The position numbers and the translations under genes are program-made. The notes beneath the pieces were generated by a model. That model had not been told where the DNA came from. It searched no databases and saw only the letters and a list, made by a program, of their open reading frames with translations. A stretch of DNA of 64,000 bases from NCBI GenBank assembly GCA_043738095.1, contig JAYSZI010000044.1:1-64000 (forward strand). The letters run 5' to 3'. Shown one piece after another: positions 1-7,475 of the stretch (the first letter of the stretch is position 1; each line of letters begins with the position of its first letter). The DNA is from Lysobacter_K sp043738095 (lineage in GTDB: Bacteria > Pseudomonadota > Gammaproteobacteria > Xanthomonadales > Xanthomonadaceae).

Positions 1-97
1 AAGCCGAACTTGCTTCGTTACGGCAATAACATGGCAGGAAAAGCTTGCCATGTTATTGCCTCCACTACGCAAGTCGGCTTAATTCAGGCGTTAGGCC
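1..97 (+). other. Integron attC-like site, cut by the left window edge
   Basis: The right end reads CGGCTTAATTCAGGCGTTAGGC, the typical L'/R' end of an attC site, with core GTTAGGC at 90-96. Bases 1-20 pair with 61-80 apart from an extra A, as expected for the extrahelical bases of attC. The centre (22-60) is a perfect 15-bp inverted repeat around a short loop, giving a long hairpin. The left core box lies outside the window. Judged by its arms, the site reads left to right, opposite to the site at 364-423. Confidence 0.7.
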
Positions 98-330
98 CCA
101 AACTGGGACCGCCAGAAACCGGCCCATTCTTCCGGCTCAAGATAGTTTGCCCTGACGGCCAAACGTACCGGCCTCGGTTGACGTGACCACCAAATACTGA
201 AGTCGTCACGATATGCCTCACCTTGGCCCATGCGCCAACCCATAGAGCCACGCCGCAAATTAGGGTACTTCGCCCACGGCGGACGCATGAAACCGTCATC
301 ATCCAAATCCGGGATTGGTGGGTCGGCCAA
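91..330 (-). CDS. Small hypothetical cassette-borne protein
   Basis: 79 residues if translation begins at the TTG at 330, the furthest start before an in-frame stop. An ATG start at 285 (MRPPWAKYPN...) is equally possible and gives 64 residues. The protein is rich in Trp, Arg and Pro, with no signal peptide or membrane segment, and resembles small orphan proteins carried by integron cassettes. Its TAA stop lies inside the attC core box GCCTAAC, as is usual where a cassette gene abuts its recombination site. A 91-residue ORF in another frame over the same bases (84-359) looks less natural in composition. I do not recognise a function. Confidence 0.5.
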   Translation of the reverse strand: MADPPIPDLDDDGFMRPPWAKYPNLRRGSMGWRMGQGEAYRDDFSIWWSRQPRPVRLAVRANYLEPEEWAGFWRSQFGA

Positions 331-363
331 GGGTCAGACTTGTTCGGATCAATCGTCATCGGG

Positions 364-423
364 GCCTAACGCCTGAATTAAGCCGAGCCGCGAAGCGGCT
401 TCGGCTTGAATGAATTGTTAGGC
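364..423 (-). other. Integron attC site
   Basis: Read on the minus strand, this 60-bp site begins GCCTAACAATTCATTCAAGCC and ends GGCTTAATTCAGGCGTTAGGC, the standard R''/L'' and L'/R' arms of short attC sites, around a GCCGCTTCGCGGC-type central hairpin. It follows the SnoaL-like gene on the same strand, so that gene plus this site form an ordinary cassette whose boundaries are about 424 and 860. Confidence 0.85.
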
Positions 424-430
424 GGCACCG

Positions 431-838
431 CTAAGCAGGTGTCAGCCATATGTCGTGCGCGTGCTGAGTGTCCAAGTACTCGCGGACTGCACAAATCTTG
501 TCATCTCTGATCTCAATGAGAAAGTGGTACTGCTGCCGATAGCAGCGCCCGTTCTTTAGATCGCCCTCCGACTCGACCTCCAGTGCAACGCGATCACCCT
601 CTGCAATGGCACTCAAGACCGTCATTTTCAGGCCGCCCTGCAACTGATCCAACATGGCTTTGAATAGGCGAGCTACTCGCTCCTTGGAATAGAGCCCCGC
701 GGACGGCATCCGATCAGGTTTACCAAGTATCAGCCAAGTGGCATCGTCGGTCATCGTAGCCAACACGCCTGCGATGTCGCTTGCCGTAAACCTTGCGAAA
801 AGCTCGCAAGCTAGTGCTTTGTTTTGCTCAGGACTCAT
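431..838 (-). CDS. SnoaL/NTF2-like protein in an integron cassette
   Basis: A 135-residue cytoplasmic protein with the layout of the SnoaL/nuclear transport factor 2 fold: an N-terminal helix (ALACELFARFTASDIAGVLA), a TDDATW turn, then strands ending in QQYHFLIEIRDDKICAVREY. Proteins of this fold are small ligand-binding or enzymatic cones; the ligand cannot be deduced. The ATG at 838 is preceded on the minus strand by AGGAGGG, an excellent ribosome-binding site. Upstream at 854-860 lies a GTTAGGC core box and downstream lies an attC site, so this is a complete mobile cassette. No integron promoter or integrase is visible beside it. Confidence 0.8.
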   Translation of the reverse strand: MSPEQNKALACELFARFTASDIAGVLATMTDDATWLILGKPDRMPSAGLYSKERVARLFKAMLDQLQGGLKMTVLSAIAEGDRVALEVESEGDLKNGRCYRQQYHFLIEIRDDKICAVREYLDTQHAHDIWLTPA

Positions 839-853
839 GAACCCTCCTGTGCC

Positions 854-1084
854 GCCTAACTACCGTTTAAGCGGCGAATCAACTCGATGATCGGCACGTT
901 GCGCGCGGCCACCCGCCCAGCCGTGGTCTGCGCCCGCATTCTGGATCACCCGCGGTCCGTTTCCGCGCGGCGCTGGAAACCCCACGCCGAAAACTCCAGG
1001 TTCTTGCCGAACCCCGCGCCACGGCGCTCCCTTTATAGGTCGCCGTCACGCTGTCGATGACCACGGCCAACGGACACTACGCGC
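854..1084. other. Cassette boundary box followed by non-coding or decayed sequence
   Basis: GCCTAAC at 854-860 (GTTAGGC on the minus strand) marks the upstream boundary of the SnoaL-like cassette. Beyond it no attC-like inverted arms, attI or integrase can be recognised. A 63-residue minus-strand ORF at 879-1070 has an unconvincing composition. The stretch before the PBP gene is probably degenerate cassette sequence plus the PBP upstream region. Confidence 0.4.
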
Positions 1085-3028
1085 ATGAGCGATGCCGCTG
1101 TTGCCCCCGAACTGCCCGCCCCGAATCCGCCCGCCGCAACGCGTTTGGGAGCACTGCGATCGACCTTGGTGCGCTGGGTCACCATCTACCCATGGCGCGC
1201 CGTGGCCGTGGTCGCGGCGATGGCGCTGCTCGGCTTTGCGTGGCTGAGCTGGGCGCTGCCGCTGTCGCGTGCCTTGGAGCCGTTGCCAGAACCGACGTTG
1301 ATCCTGTTGGATCGCACAGGGCAGTCGTTCGCCCGGCGCGGCGCTTACAAGGAGGCCCCGGTCGATGTACGCCTGTTGCCGCGCCACGTACGCGATGCCG
1401 TGCTTTCGATCGAAGACCGCCGCTTCTACTCGCATTTCGGCATCGACCTGCGCGGTGTCGCGCGCGCGGCGCGCCATAACGCCAAGAGTGGCAAGGTCGA
1501 GCAAGGCGGCAGCACGATCACCCAGCAGTTGGCGAAGACATCGTTCCTGTCATCGGAGCGCACGTTCCGGCGCAAGGCGCAGGAAGCGCTAATCGCGATG
1601 TGGCTGGAAGCACGGCTGGACAAAGATGAAATTCTGTCCCGCTACCTCAGCAGCATCTACTTCGGCGACGGCGCGTACGGTCTGCGCGCTGCGGCCCGGC
1701 ACTATTTCGACACCACCCCGGAGGAGCTCGATCTGGGCGAAGCGGCGATGCTGGCCGGCATGATCAAGGCACCATCGGCACTGTCGCCCAGCGACAACCT
1801 GCGCGGCGCACGCGCGCGCGGCGACGTCGTGCTGCAGGCGATGGTGGACGCCGAAGCGATCACCGCGGAGCAGGCCGAGGACGCGCGCCCGGCGCGCCTG
1901 CGCAGCGGCCGCGCCGACCTGCCGGTGGGGTCGTATTTCGCCGACTGGGTATCGCCGCAGGCCAAGGATACGTTCGACGCGGCCTACGGCGAGGTCCGCG
2001 TGCCGACCACGCTGGATCCGCGTTTGCAATCCCTCGCCGAACAAGTGGTGCAACGCGGGCTGCGCCGCGGTGCGCGCGAAGGTGTCGGTCAGGCCGCACT
2101 GGTGGCAATGCGCAGCAACGGCGAGGTGGTGGCGATGGTCGGCGGCGGCGACTACGCGCGCAGTGCGTTCAATCGTGTCACCCAGGCGCAGCGACAACCC
2201 GGTTCGACGTTCAAGCTGTTCGTGTACCTCGCAGCCCTGCGCGATGGCATGACCCCCGACTCGCTGGTCGAAGACGCGCCCATCACGATCGGCGACTGGA
2301 CACCGCAGAACTACGCGGACAAGTACGCCGGCCCCGTAGCGCTGCGTGAGGCGTTCGCGCAGTCGAGCAACGTCGCTGCCGTGCGTCTTACCGAAGCCGT
2401 GGGTGCGCGTGCCGTGGTGCGCGCCGCGCACGACCTCGGTATCCGCAGCGAGCTCACCAATGAATCGACCATTGCCCTGGGCGTGTCGGAGACCAACCTG
2501 CTGGAGATGACTGCGGCTTACGCCACCCTGGGCGCAACCACCGGTGTCGTGCAGCCGCGCGGGTTGTTGAATCACCCTGCGGCAGACGCCGACGCTGACG
2601 CAGACCCGCCGATCGAACCGCGCGAGCGCGCTGCGTTGCTGGACATGCTGTGGTCAGCGGTCGACCACGGTACCGGCAAGGCCGCACGCCTTTCGGTGCC
2701 GGCGTTCGGCAAGACCGGGACCACTCAGGAAAATCGCGATGCGCTCTTCATCGGCATGGCCGGCGACATCGCGGTGGGCGTGTGGGTGGGTAATGACGAC
2801 AACACGCCGATGCAAGGCGTGACTGGCGGCGGCCTGCCCGCGCAGATGTGGGCTGCGTTCACTTCGCAGGCAGTGGGCGCACGCGCGCTCGGTGTACAGC
2901 CAACGCCCGCCGCGCGACGCGGCGGCAATGCCCGGGCATCGCGCTGGCAGCAGCTGCGCCATCGCTGGTTCGGCGGCTCCAAAGGCGGACGCGGCAAAGG
3001 TGGCAAGGGCAAAGGCAAGAAGCACTGA
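1085..3028 (+). CDS. Class A penicillin-binding protein (PBP1 type)
   Basis: A 647-residue bifunctional peptidoglycan synthase: it polymerises lipid II and cross-links the stem peptides on the periplasmic face of the inner membrane. A single membrane anchor lies at about residues 38-60. The GT51 glycosyltransferase domain follows, with catalytic Glu110 in the SIEDRRFYSHFGID motif, GGSTITQQLAKT at about 141 and an RKAQEALIAMWLEARLDKDE segment. The transpeptidase domain shows STFK (nucleophile Ser374), SSN in QSSNVAA, and KTGT at about 543. It is shorter than E. coli PBP1A or PBP1B and lacks a large insert domain. The C-terminus is a Gly/Lys-rich low-complexity tail (GGSKGGRGKGGKGKGKKH). It stands alone, in the opposite direction to the cassettes. 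The subfamily is not certain, so no symbol is given. Confidence 0.92.
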   Translation: MSDAAVAPELPAPNPPAATRLGALRSTLVRWVTIYPWRAVAVVAAMALLGFAWLSWALPLSRALEPLPEPTLILLDRTGQSFARRGAYKEAPVDVRLLPRHVRDAVLSIEDRRFYSHFGIDLRGVARAARHNAKSGKVEQGGSTITQQLAKTSFLSSERTFRRKAQEALIAMWLEARLDKDEILSRYLSSIYFGDGAYGLRAAARHYFDTTPEELDLGEAAMLAGMIKAPSALSPSDNLRGARARGDVVLQAMVDAEAITAEQAEDARPARLRSGRADLPVGSYFADWVSPQAKDTFDAAYGEVRVPTTLDPRLQSLAEQVVQRGLRRGAREGVGQAALVAMRSNGEVVAMVGGGDYARSAFNRVTQAQRQPGSTFKLFVYLAALRDGMTPDSLVEDAPITIGDWTPQNYADKYAGPVALREAFAQSSNVAAVRLTEAVGARAVVRAAHDLGIRSELTNESTIALGVSETNLLEMTAAYATLGATTGVVQPRGLLNHPAADADADADPPIEPRERAALLDMLWSAVDHGTGKAARLSVPAFGKTGTTQENRDALFIGMAGDIAVGVWVGNDDNTPMQGVTGGGLPAQMWAAFTSQAVGARALGVQPTPAARRGGNARASRWQQLRHRWFGGSKGGRGKGGKGKGKKH

Positions 3029-3140
3029 CGCGAGTGTGCCCAGGCGGACAACGGCCGCTCGATTGCGTACCCATGCCCCCGCCTCCCCTGGGATATATCG
3101 CCCGGATGGCGCGCCAATAGCGGACTGAGGAACAGACGCA

Positions 3141-3184
3141 GGAGCAGAGAACACCACCACTTCAAATGATGCTTTCTGACCCTT
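3141..3184. repeat. Degenerate palindromic repeat, GTCAGAGAAC class
   Basis: GCAGAGAAC on the left and TTTCTGACCC on the right, about 44 bp apart end to end, match the two arms of the palindromic element found better preserved at 15327, 26510 and elsewhere, with several mismatches. Confidence 0.5.
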
Positions 3185-3279
3185 ACCGCAACCGTCGCAA
3201 GTGCACGCCGCGAGAAGCGACTAGTTGACGTCTGCTAACAAGTCACGTTGGCGGCAATCCCGCCGAGCCAATCCGCTGC

Positions 3280-3603
3280 TCATAACGCAACCCGTAATGG
3301 CGCTCTTCGAACGGGCTCCAACGGATTTCCTGCAAGCCTAACTGCAGCCCTTCTATGCCGATCCGCGATAGGCAGCACTGCGGGCGGATTGTCGTTCGAC
3401 GAGTCGTCATCTTCGATGATGTGCGCCTGCCCGGTCCGATACGGCGGATTCAGCTGCTTGAATGATTCGTCTTCGTCATCGTCGGTACTGCAATCAAAAT
3501 CGGAAAATCCGCTGGCCGGCGTGCGTCGACTAATGCCGTCGTAGTCAGCTACTACGCAATTTCGACAGCAATCGAAATCGCACTTCCCTCCATAGAAGAG
3601 CAA
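3280..3603 (-). CDS. Possible small acidic hypothetical protein
   Basis: A 107-residue ORF starting at TTG 3603. It has a Cys-rich start (CDFDCCRNC), an acidic middle with TDDDEDESFKQLNPPYRTGQ and IIEDDDSSND, and a basic end. Composition favours this strand over the opposing 98-residue Ser-rich ORF at 3248-3544, but no homology is recognised and no strong ribosome-binding site is seen. It may be a remnant. Base composition here is lower in GC than in the flanking genes. Confidence 0.25.
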   Translation of the reverse strand: MLFYGGKCDFDCCRNCVVADYDGISRRTPASGFSDFDCSTDDDEDESFKQLNPPYRTGQAHIIEDDDSSNDNPPAVLPIADRHRRAAVRLAGNPLEPVRRAPLRVAL

Positions 3604-3760
3604 CGAGCTTACGTGATATTGAATGCCCCACGGACCTGGCCAAGCGACACCGGCCGACCCATCATTGCCCTTTAGGCAAGAGCGTCAAGAGAGCCGCGCC
3701 AACGATAATGTTCGCTGCCGCGTTAGTGTGGACCCTGCCTTTACCACCTGGAGAAGAAAC

Positions 3761-4843
3761 ATGCGCATCCGCCTTCCGTGCGTCCTGCTGCTCATCCTCG
3801 GCACCGGTCTAGGTGCCTGCTCCAGCGAGAAGCCCGACACCGCGCCTGCCGCTCAAACCGCAGCGCTGACGCCGGCATTGGTCGCGCCATCCGCCGATGC
3901 ACCGATCTCCGCACCCGCTGATAGCGGGGCCGTGGCAGAAGCCGAAAAGACCCAGCCCGCTGCCACTGGATTCGATCCGGCCGACGTAGCGGAAAGCGCC
4001 GCTGCCCTGCCGCCGTTCCCGTTCTTCAAGGAACCCGAAGGCCTCCGCAGTACCCTCGCCGACAAGGACCGGCACAAGAAGTTCGATCGCGAGCACATGA
4101 TTGCCGGCGATGGAATCGTGGCGGTGGAGGGCAAGGTCTTCCGTGACCGCTTCCAGCTGGCCAATCCCAAGCAGCGCGAGTATTCGGAGATCGAGTTTCA
4201 CCGCAACTATGCCGACGCAGTCGCCGCACTCGGTGGCGCCGAGGTCAGTCGGGCGCAATACACCGGCAAGGTCAACGCCGCCTTTGGTGGCCGTGCCGCG
4301 GTCGACAGGCACTACCACGGCACCTGCGCAAGCGACCGGTGCGAAAACCATACCTACCTGATCCGGCAGGACGGCAAGGAATACTGGATCCAGATCAGCA
4401 CCGGCGCGATCCCGCTGCATGGCGAAGTGGTGGTACTCGAGCGCCAGGCCATGGCCAGCAAACTTGCTTTCCTCGATGCCGCGGCGATGAAGCAGAAACT
4501 CGATGCCGACGGCCGCGTCGCGCTGTACATCAACTTCGACACCGACAAGGCCGTCCTGCGGCCCGACGCGGCGCCGGTGATCGATGAGATCGCAAAACTG
4601 CTGCAGGCGGAGCCCGCGCTGAAGCTGTCGATCGACGGGCACACCGACAACACCGGTAGCGCCGAAGGCAACCGCATGTTGTCCAGGGAGCGCGCGGGAT
4701 CGGTACGCGCCGCCCTGTTGGGCAAGGGCATCGCCAGCGCTCGCCTTACTGCAACGGGCTTCGGCCCCGACAAGCCGCTGCAGGCCAACGACAGCGAGGC
4801 GGGCCGCGCAAAAAACCGCCGTGTGGAATTGGTAAAGCAATAG
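3761..4843 (+). CDS. OmpA-family lipoprotein
   Basis: The start at 3761 (MRIRLPCVLL) is chosen over the in-frame start at 3623 because it follows a GGAGAAG ribosome-binding site and opens a lipoprotein signal peptide with lipobox LGAC; the mature protein would begin at the Cys near residue 20. The 360-residue product has an Ala/Pro-rich linker, a central domain of about 150 residues (DRHKKFDREHMIAGDG onward, of the kind seen in DUF4892-type OmpA proteins, an assignment from memory) and a C-terminal OmpA peptidoglycan-binding domain with NFDTDKAVLRPD, DGHTDNTGSAEGNRMLSRER and GFGPDKPL. It probably tethers the outer membrane to peptidoglycan. Confidence 0.88.
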   Translation: MRIRLPCVLLLILGTGLGACSSEKPDTAPAAQTAALTPALVAPSADAPISAPADSGAVAEAEKTQPAATGFDPADVAESAAALPPFPFFKEPEGLRSTLADKDRHKKFDREHMIAGDGIVAVEGKVFRDRFQLANPKQREYSEIEFHRNYADAVAALGGAEVSRAQYTGKVNAAFGGRAAVDRHYHGTCASDRCENHTYLIRQDGKEYWIQISTGAIPLHGEVVVLERQAMASKLAFLDAAAMKQKLDADGRVALYINFDTDKAVLRPDAAPVIDEIAKLLQAEPALKLSIDGHTDNTGSAEGNRMLSRERAGSVRAALLGKGIASARLTATGFGPDKPLQANDSEAGRAKNRRVELVKQ

Positions 4844-5142
4844 CTGCTGCGGCCCTATCGATCTCGGGCTGCGGCGTGAGCCAGAACCGAGTCCAGCGTG
4901 GTGGTGATCATGATCATGGTCCGGTCAAAGCCTCGGGCAGCGCCTTCCTTCGCATACGAACGGGGGCGATGAATGGGACACGCGGCGCCGGCACCGTGCT
5001 GGATCCCAACTCTGGTCCCTGAACATCCCCCGAAATCCGAGGGGAAGCGCCGGGTCGGCGGCTTGACTGCGCATGTCGATAGAATGCGCGCGCGTCCCGA
5101 CTGATGACCGGTCCCGGGCATGCACCGCCTGGACGAAACGTC
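4844..5142. other. Intergenic stretch with no supported gene
   Basis: About 300 bases between the OmpA-like gene and the next plus-strand gene. Overlapping minus-strand ORFs of 66-88 residues have implausible, Arg/Pro/Cys-rich compositions. No repeat or RNA structure was recognised apart from a short GATCATGATCATG palindrome near 4906. Confidence 0.4.
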
Positions 5143-5664
5143 ATGTCGACAATTGTGTTGTGCGATGCCCCGCCCGGCGCCCTGCTGAGCCGATACCGCG
5201 CTCAGGGGGCGTACACGGATTGCTACCGCACCGAAGTTCTCTGGAGCGTGTCACACGCGCAGTTTGTCGAGGCGTTCTACACCACAGGGGTGTTCCGGCT
5301 CGAACGCGGATTGCTTACGGCGTTCGGCTTCCAGCCGTCGACCGACAAAGACGCCAGGTTACTGGCCATGGGCGAGGTAGAAGCGTATTCCGCATGGACC
5401 GTTGAGGCGCGCGCCGTTAACCAATTGCTGATGTGCGACCACGCCGGCCGCACGCGTTCGTGGCTGATGGTGGAGACCAACGCCGATGGCGCCGGGCCGA
5501 CGCGGTTGTACTTCGGCTCAGCGGTCGTGCCTGTTATGCGTGCCCGCTCGGGCAAGAAAACCATGGGCCCCGTGTTTGCCGCACTGCTCGGCTTTCACAA
5601 GCTGTATTCGCGGGTGTTGCTGCGCGCGGCATGTTTGCGTCTGGCGCGCATGCGCGCGGAATAG
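5143..5664 (+). CDS. Conserved hypothetical protein
   Basis: 173 residues from the ATG at 5143 (MSTIVLCDAP); an in-frame ATG at 5104 would add 13 residues of low plausibility. The protein has no signal peptide. Recognisable features are a YTDCYRTEV segment, SHAQFVEAFYTTGVFRLERG, a beta-rich middle (AWTVEARAVNQLLMCD, SWLMVETNADG) and a basic helical C-terminus. This pattern is seen in small uncharacterised proteobacterial proteins; I cannot assign a function. It is monocistronic, with about 300 bp of empty sequence on each side. Confidence 0.6.
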   Translation: MSTIVLCDAPPGALLSRYRAQGAYTDCYRTEVLWSVSHAQFVEAFYTTGVFRLERGLLTAFGFQPSTDKDARLLAMGEVEAYSAWTVEARAVNQLLMCDHAGRTRSWLMVETNADGAGPTRLYFGSAVVPVMRARSGKKTMGPVFAALLGFHKLYSRVLLRAACLRLARMRAE

Positions 5665-5951
5665 CAACAGGAGGGCGCGAAAGTTGGCGCTTCAACGGTG
5701 GCGACTCTTTGCCAACTTCCTTGCTCCGGAGTCTCTACTGAGCAACGCGACGCCCCAGCCGGCGCCGTTAAAAAGAGATGGAGCAGGCAGCAGGCAGCAG
5801 GAACGGTTGAATGACAAGCCCGCAGATCGCCTTCCTGCATGTTTGCCCAGACTCCAGTCACCGCCACGAGGCCGAGTGACGTCTGGCATATCAATCACAA
5901 ACGTACTCGCTGCCATACTTTGATCACGAAATTCAACGGCAAGGATCGGCA

Positions 5952-6320
5952 GTGAGAAAGTGGATTGGAAAGTGGGTGATGTTTGTTGCCCTTGGGCATA
6001 CCGCGGTGGGCGTCGCTTTTTTTGGCAGTGTCTATCGGGAGCTGCTGGCCAGGGGCCTGTACAACACGATCAACTCCGAGAAAGCAGGGCTCGCCGTGTG
6101 GTTCGCATTGTTCGGCGCGGTGCTGTTTGTTGTCGGCATGCTGATTTCCGCCCTCGAATCGAACAATTCCAGCATTCCTAAATCGGTGAGCTTCGCTCTT
6201 TTTCTGATTACCGTGCTCGGTGTCGTGTTGATGCCGGTTTCGGGCTTCTGGCTGATGTTCCCGGCCATCGCGGTGATCCTGATGAAGAAAGCCCCCGCCA
6301 TACGCCCCTTGGCGGTCTGA
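5952..6320 (+). CDS. Small integral membrane protein, DUF6463-like
   Basis: 122 residues with four predicted membrane helices: about 6-26, 45-66, 78-97 and 98-112. GTG start at 5952, preceded by AAGGA at a good distance. The arrangement (WVMFVALGHTAVGV, LAVWFALFGAVLFVVGMLI, SGFWLMFPAIAVILMK) matches the DUF6463-type four-helix family as I remember it. Inner-membrane location is inferred; no function is known. Confidence 0.75.
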   Translation: MRKWIGKWVMFVALGHTAVGVAFFGSVYRELLARGLYNTINSEKAGLAVWFALFGAVLFVVGMLISALESNNSSIPKSVSFALFLITVLGVVLMPVSGFWLMFPAIAVILMKKAPAIRPLAV

Positions 6321-6638
6321 GCCTTGCGCGCAACGCCGCGCCGGCATGCCGATGGTCGTGTACCCAATCGGCTGCAGACGCACCTGAATACATCGCCGTT
6401 CTGCAGCGCGGCGGCACCATCGCTGCGATCCAGGCACTGCGCGCGTGCATGCTTCCGCTGGAACGCGAACCGGGCGTGCGGGTGCTTTCAGGTATCGCCC
6501 ACACGCTGTCTGAGCACGAGGCGCTGCACGCCGTATACGCACGCGCGGAGACCGCCTTGTCGCTAGAGAAGGACAAGGAGGCCAGCGCCGCGCGGGTTGA
6601 AGCGACCGCCGCTTACCTTGCGGCCCCAGCAACGGGAC

Positions 6639-6662
6639 GGGGGACGGAGGCACTACCTCTTG
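6639..6662. repeat. Half of a GGGGACGGAGG-class palindromic repeat
   Basis: GGGGGACGGAGGCACTACCTCTT matches the left arm and centre of the complete element at 24746-24788. The right arm is lost. Confidence 0.5.
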
Positions 6663-6683
6663 TTGTTTTTGATTGCCCTGGTC

Positions 6684-6790
6684 CCGAGATTGTCTTGGCG
6701 TTTCCGCAGCAAGGAACTCGGGCGTCAACAACGTGGCCGTTTTGGCCAAAAGAAAACGAGGCTGACGTCTTAAAGGCTGAGGTGTCATAA
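6684..6790 (+). pseudogene. Remnant of a LytS-type histidine kinase C-terminus
   Basis: The translated end EIVLAFPQQGTRASTTWPFWPKE parallels LVIAPLHQGTRASMTMPFRPKE, the last part of the intact kinase at 10296-11444, and the DNA is also clearly similar (CAAGGAACTCGGGCGTCAACAACG against CAAGGAACTCGCGCGTCGATGACG). Only about 35 codons survive. It marks a lost or duplicated second LytS kinase upstream of the LytTR regulator. Confidence 0.6.
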
Positions 6791-6886
6791 CGCCCATCTG
6801 CCAGGCATCTGCCTCAGCAAATACTCGCGGGGCGACGGACATTGCTCGCGTCGCCGATCACGGTCAGCTCGGGGTTTTGACGCAGA

Positions 6887-6947
6887 GGGTCAGAGAACCG
6901 GTCAGATACCCAACCGCTCGAAACAATAATGTTCTCTGACCCCTTTC
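6887..6947. repeat. Palindromic repeat, GTCAGAGAAC class
   Basis: Left arm GGGTCAGAGAAC and right arm AATGTTCTCTGACCCCTTTCC enclose about 30 bp. It lies just beyond the stop of the Gly-rich minus-strand gene, where it could also act as a terminator-like hairpin. Confidence 0.75.
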
Positions 6948-6956
6948 CTTGAAGCG

Positions 6957-7475
6957 TCAGTGCCCGCCGCTGCCCTTGCCTTCGTGCTGCTTCTGGCCCG
7001 GGCCGCCTTCGTTTTCCTTGTCATTGCCGCCGCGCCCGCGGTCATCGTCCTTCCGCCCTGCGCGATCCTCGCCACTGCGGCCGCGTTCGTTATCGCCACG
7101 TCCGCCGCGTTGGTCGTCGTCCTGCCCGGCTTGCTTGCCACCGCCATCCTGGTCTACGCCGCCGCCCTTGCTGGAGCCGCCCCCGCGATTCTTGTCGCCT
7201 TCGCCACCACCGGATTTCCCCTCGCCACGCTCACGACCCCCGCTGCGATCATTGTCGTTATCGGCCTTCTTGCCACTGCCACTCTCACTGCCGCTGCGAC
7301 CTTCGCCGCGACCGCGGTCATCGTCGCCACTCTGGCCGCGGCTGCTGTCGCGGTTGCCTCCGGCGTCGCCGCCACCCTGGCGCGGTCCATCGTTCTCTTT
7401 GCGTCCGCCGCCCGGGTTGTTGCCGGTGCCGCCCTCACCGCTGTGCTGTCCTTCCTTCTGCTTGTTGCTGGTCAT
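6957..7475 (-). CDS. Gly-rich, highly charged low-complexity protein
   Basis: 172 residues made almost entirely of Gly, Asp, Arg, Lys, Ser, Glu, Asn and Gln, with no hydrophobic core, so it is probably intrinsically disordered. Phrases such as GGGRKENDG, KKADNDNDRSGGRERGEGKS and GQKQHEGKGSGGH recall the KGG-type hydrophilic, stress-associated proteins, but no clean repeat unit is present. The ATG at 7475 is preceded by AGGAGC at ideal spacing, which supports real translation. A broken copy of its C-terminal codons occurs at 23731-23820. The plus-strand ORFs over the same bases are shadows. Function unknown. Confidence 0.65.
   Translation of the reverse strand: MTSNKQKEGQHSGEGGTGNNPGGGRKENDGPRQGGGDAGGNRDSSRGQSGDDDRGRGEGRSGSESGSGKKADNDNDRSGGRERGEGKSGGGEGDKNRGGGSSKGGGVDQDGGGKQAGQDDDQRGGRGDNERGRSGEDRAGRKDDDRGRGGNDKENEGGPGQKQHEGKGSGGH

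Larger units (their letters stand above)
6321..6956. other. Decayed accessory stretch with gene remnants and repeats
   Basis: No intact gene. A frame running from about 6375 to 6630 (PEYIAVLQRGGTIAAIQALR ... SGIAHTLSEHEALHAVYA) looks like real helical protein sequence but has no proper start and runs into a repeat at 6639, so it is probably a remnant. A LytS-kinase tail fragment follows at 6684-6790 and a palindromic repeat at 6887-6947. Confidence 0.5.

Noticed and set aside
84..359. 91-residue ORF overlapping the cassette gene in another frame
   Set aside because: Less protein-like than the 79-residue frame, whose stop is formed by the attC core as expected for a cassette gene.
879..1070. 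63-residue minus-strand ORF upstream of the PBP gene
   Set aside because: Arg/Ser-rich composition, no ribosome-binding site and no recognisable motif.
4900..4920. GATCATGATCATG palindrome as an operator
   Set aside because: Too short and common by chance, and not placed close to a gene start.
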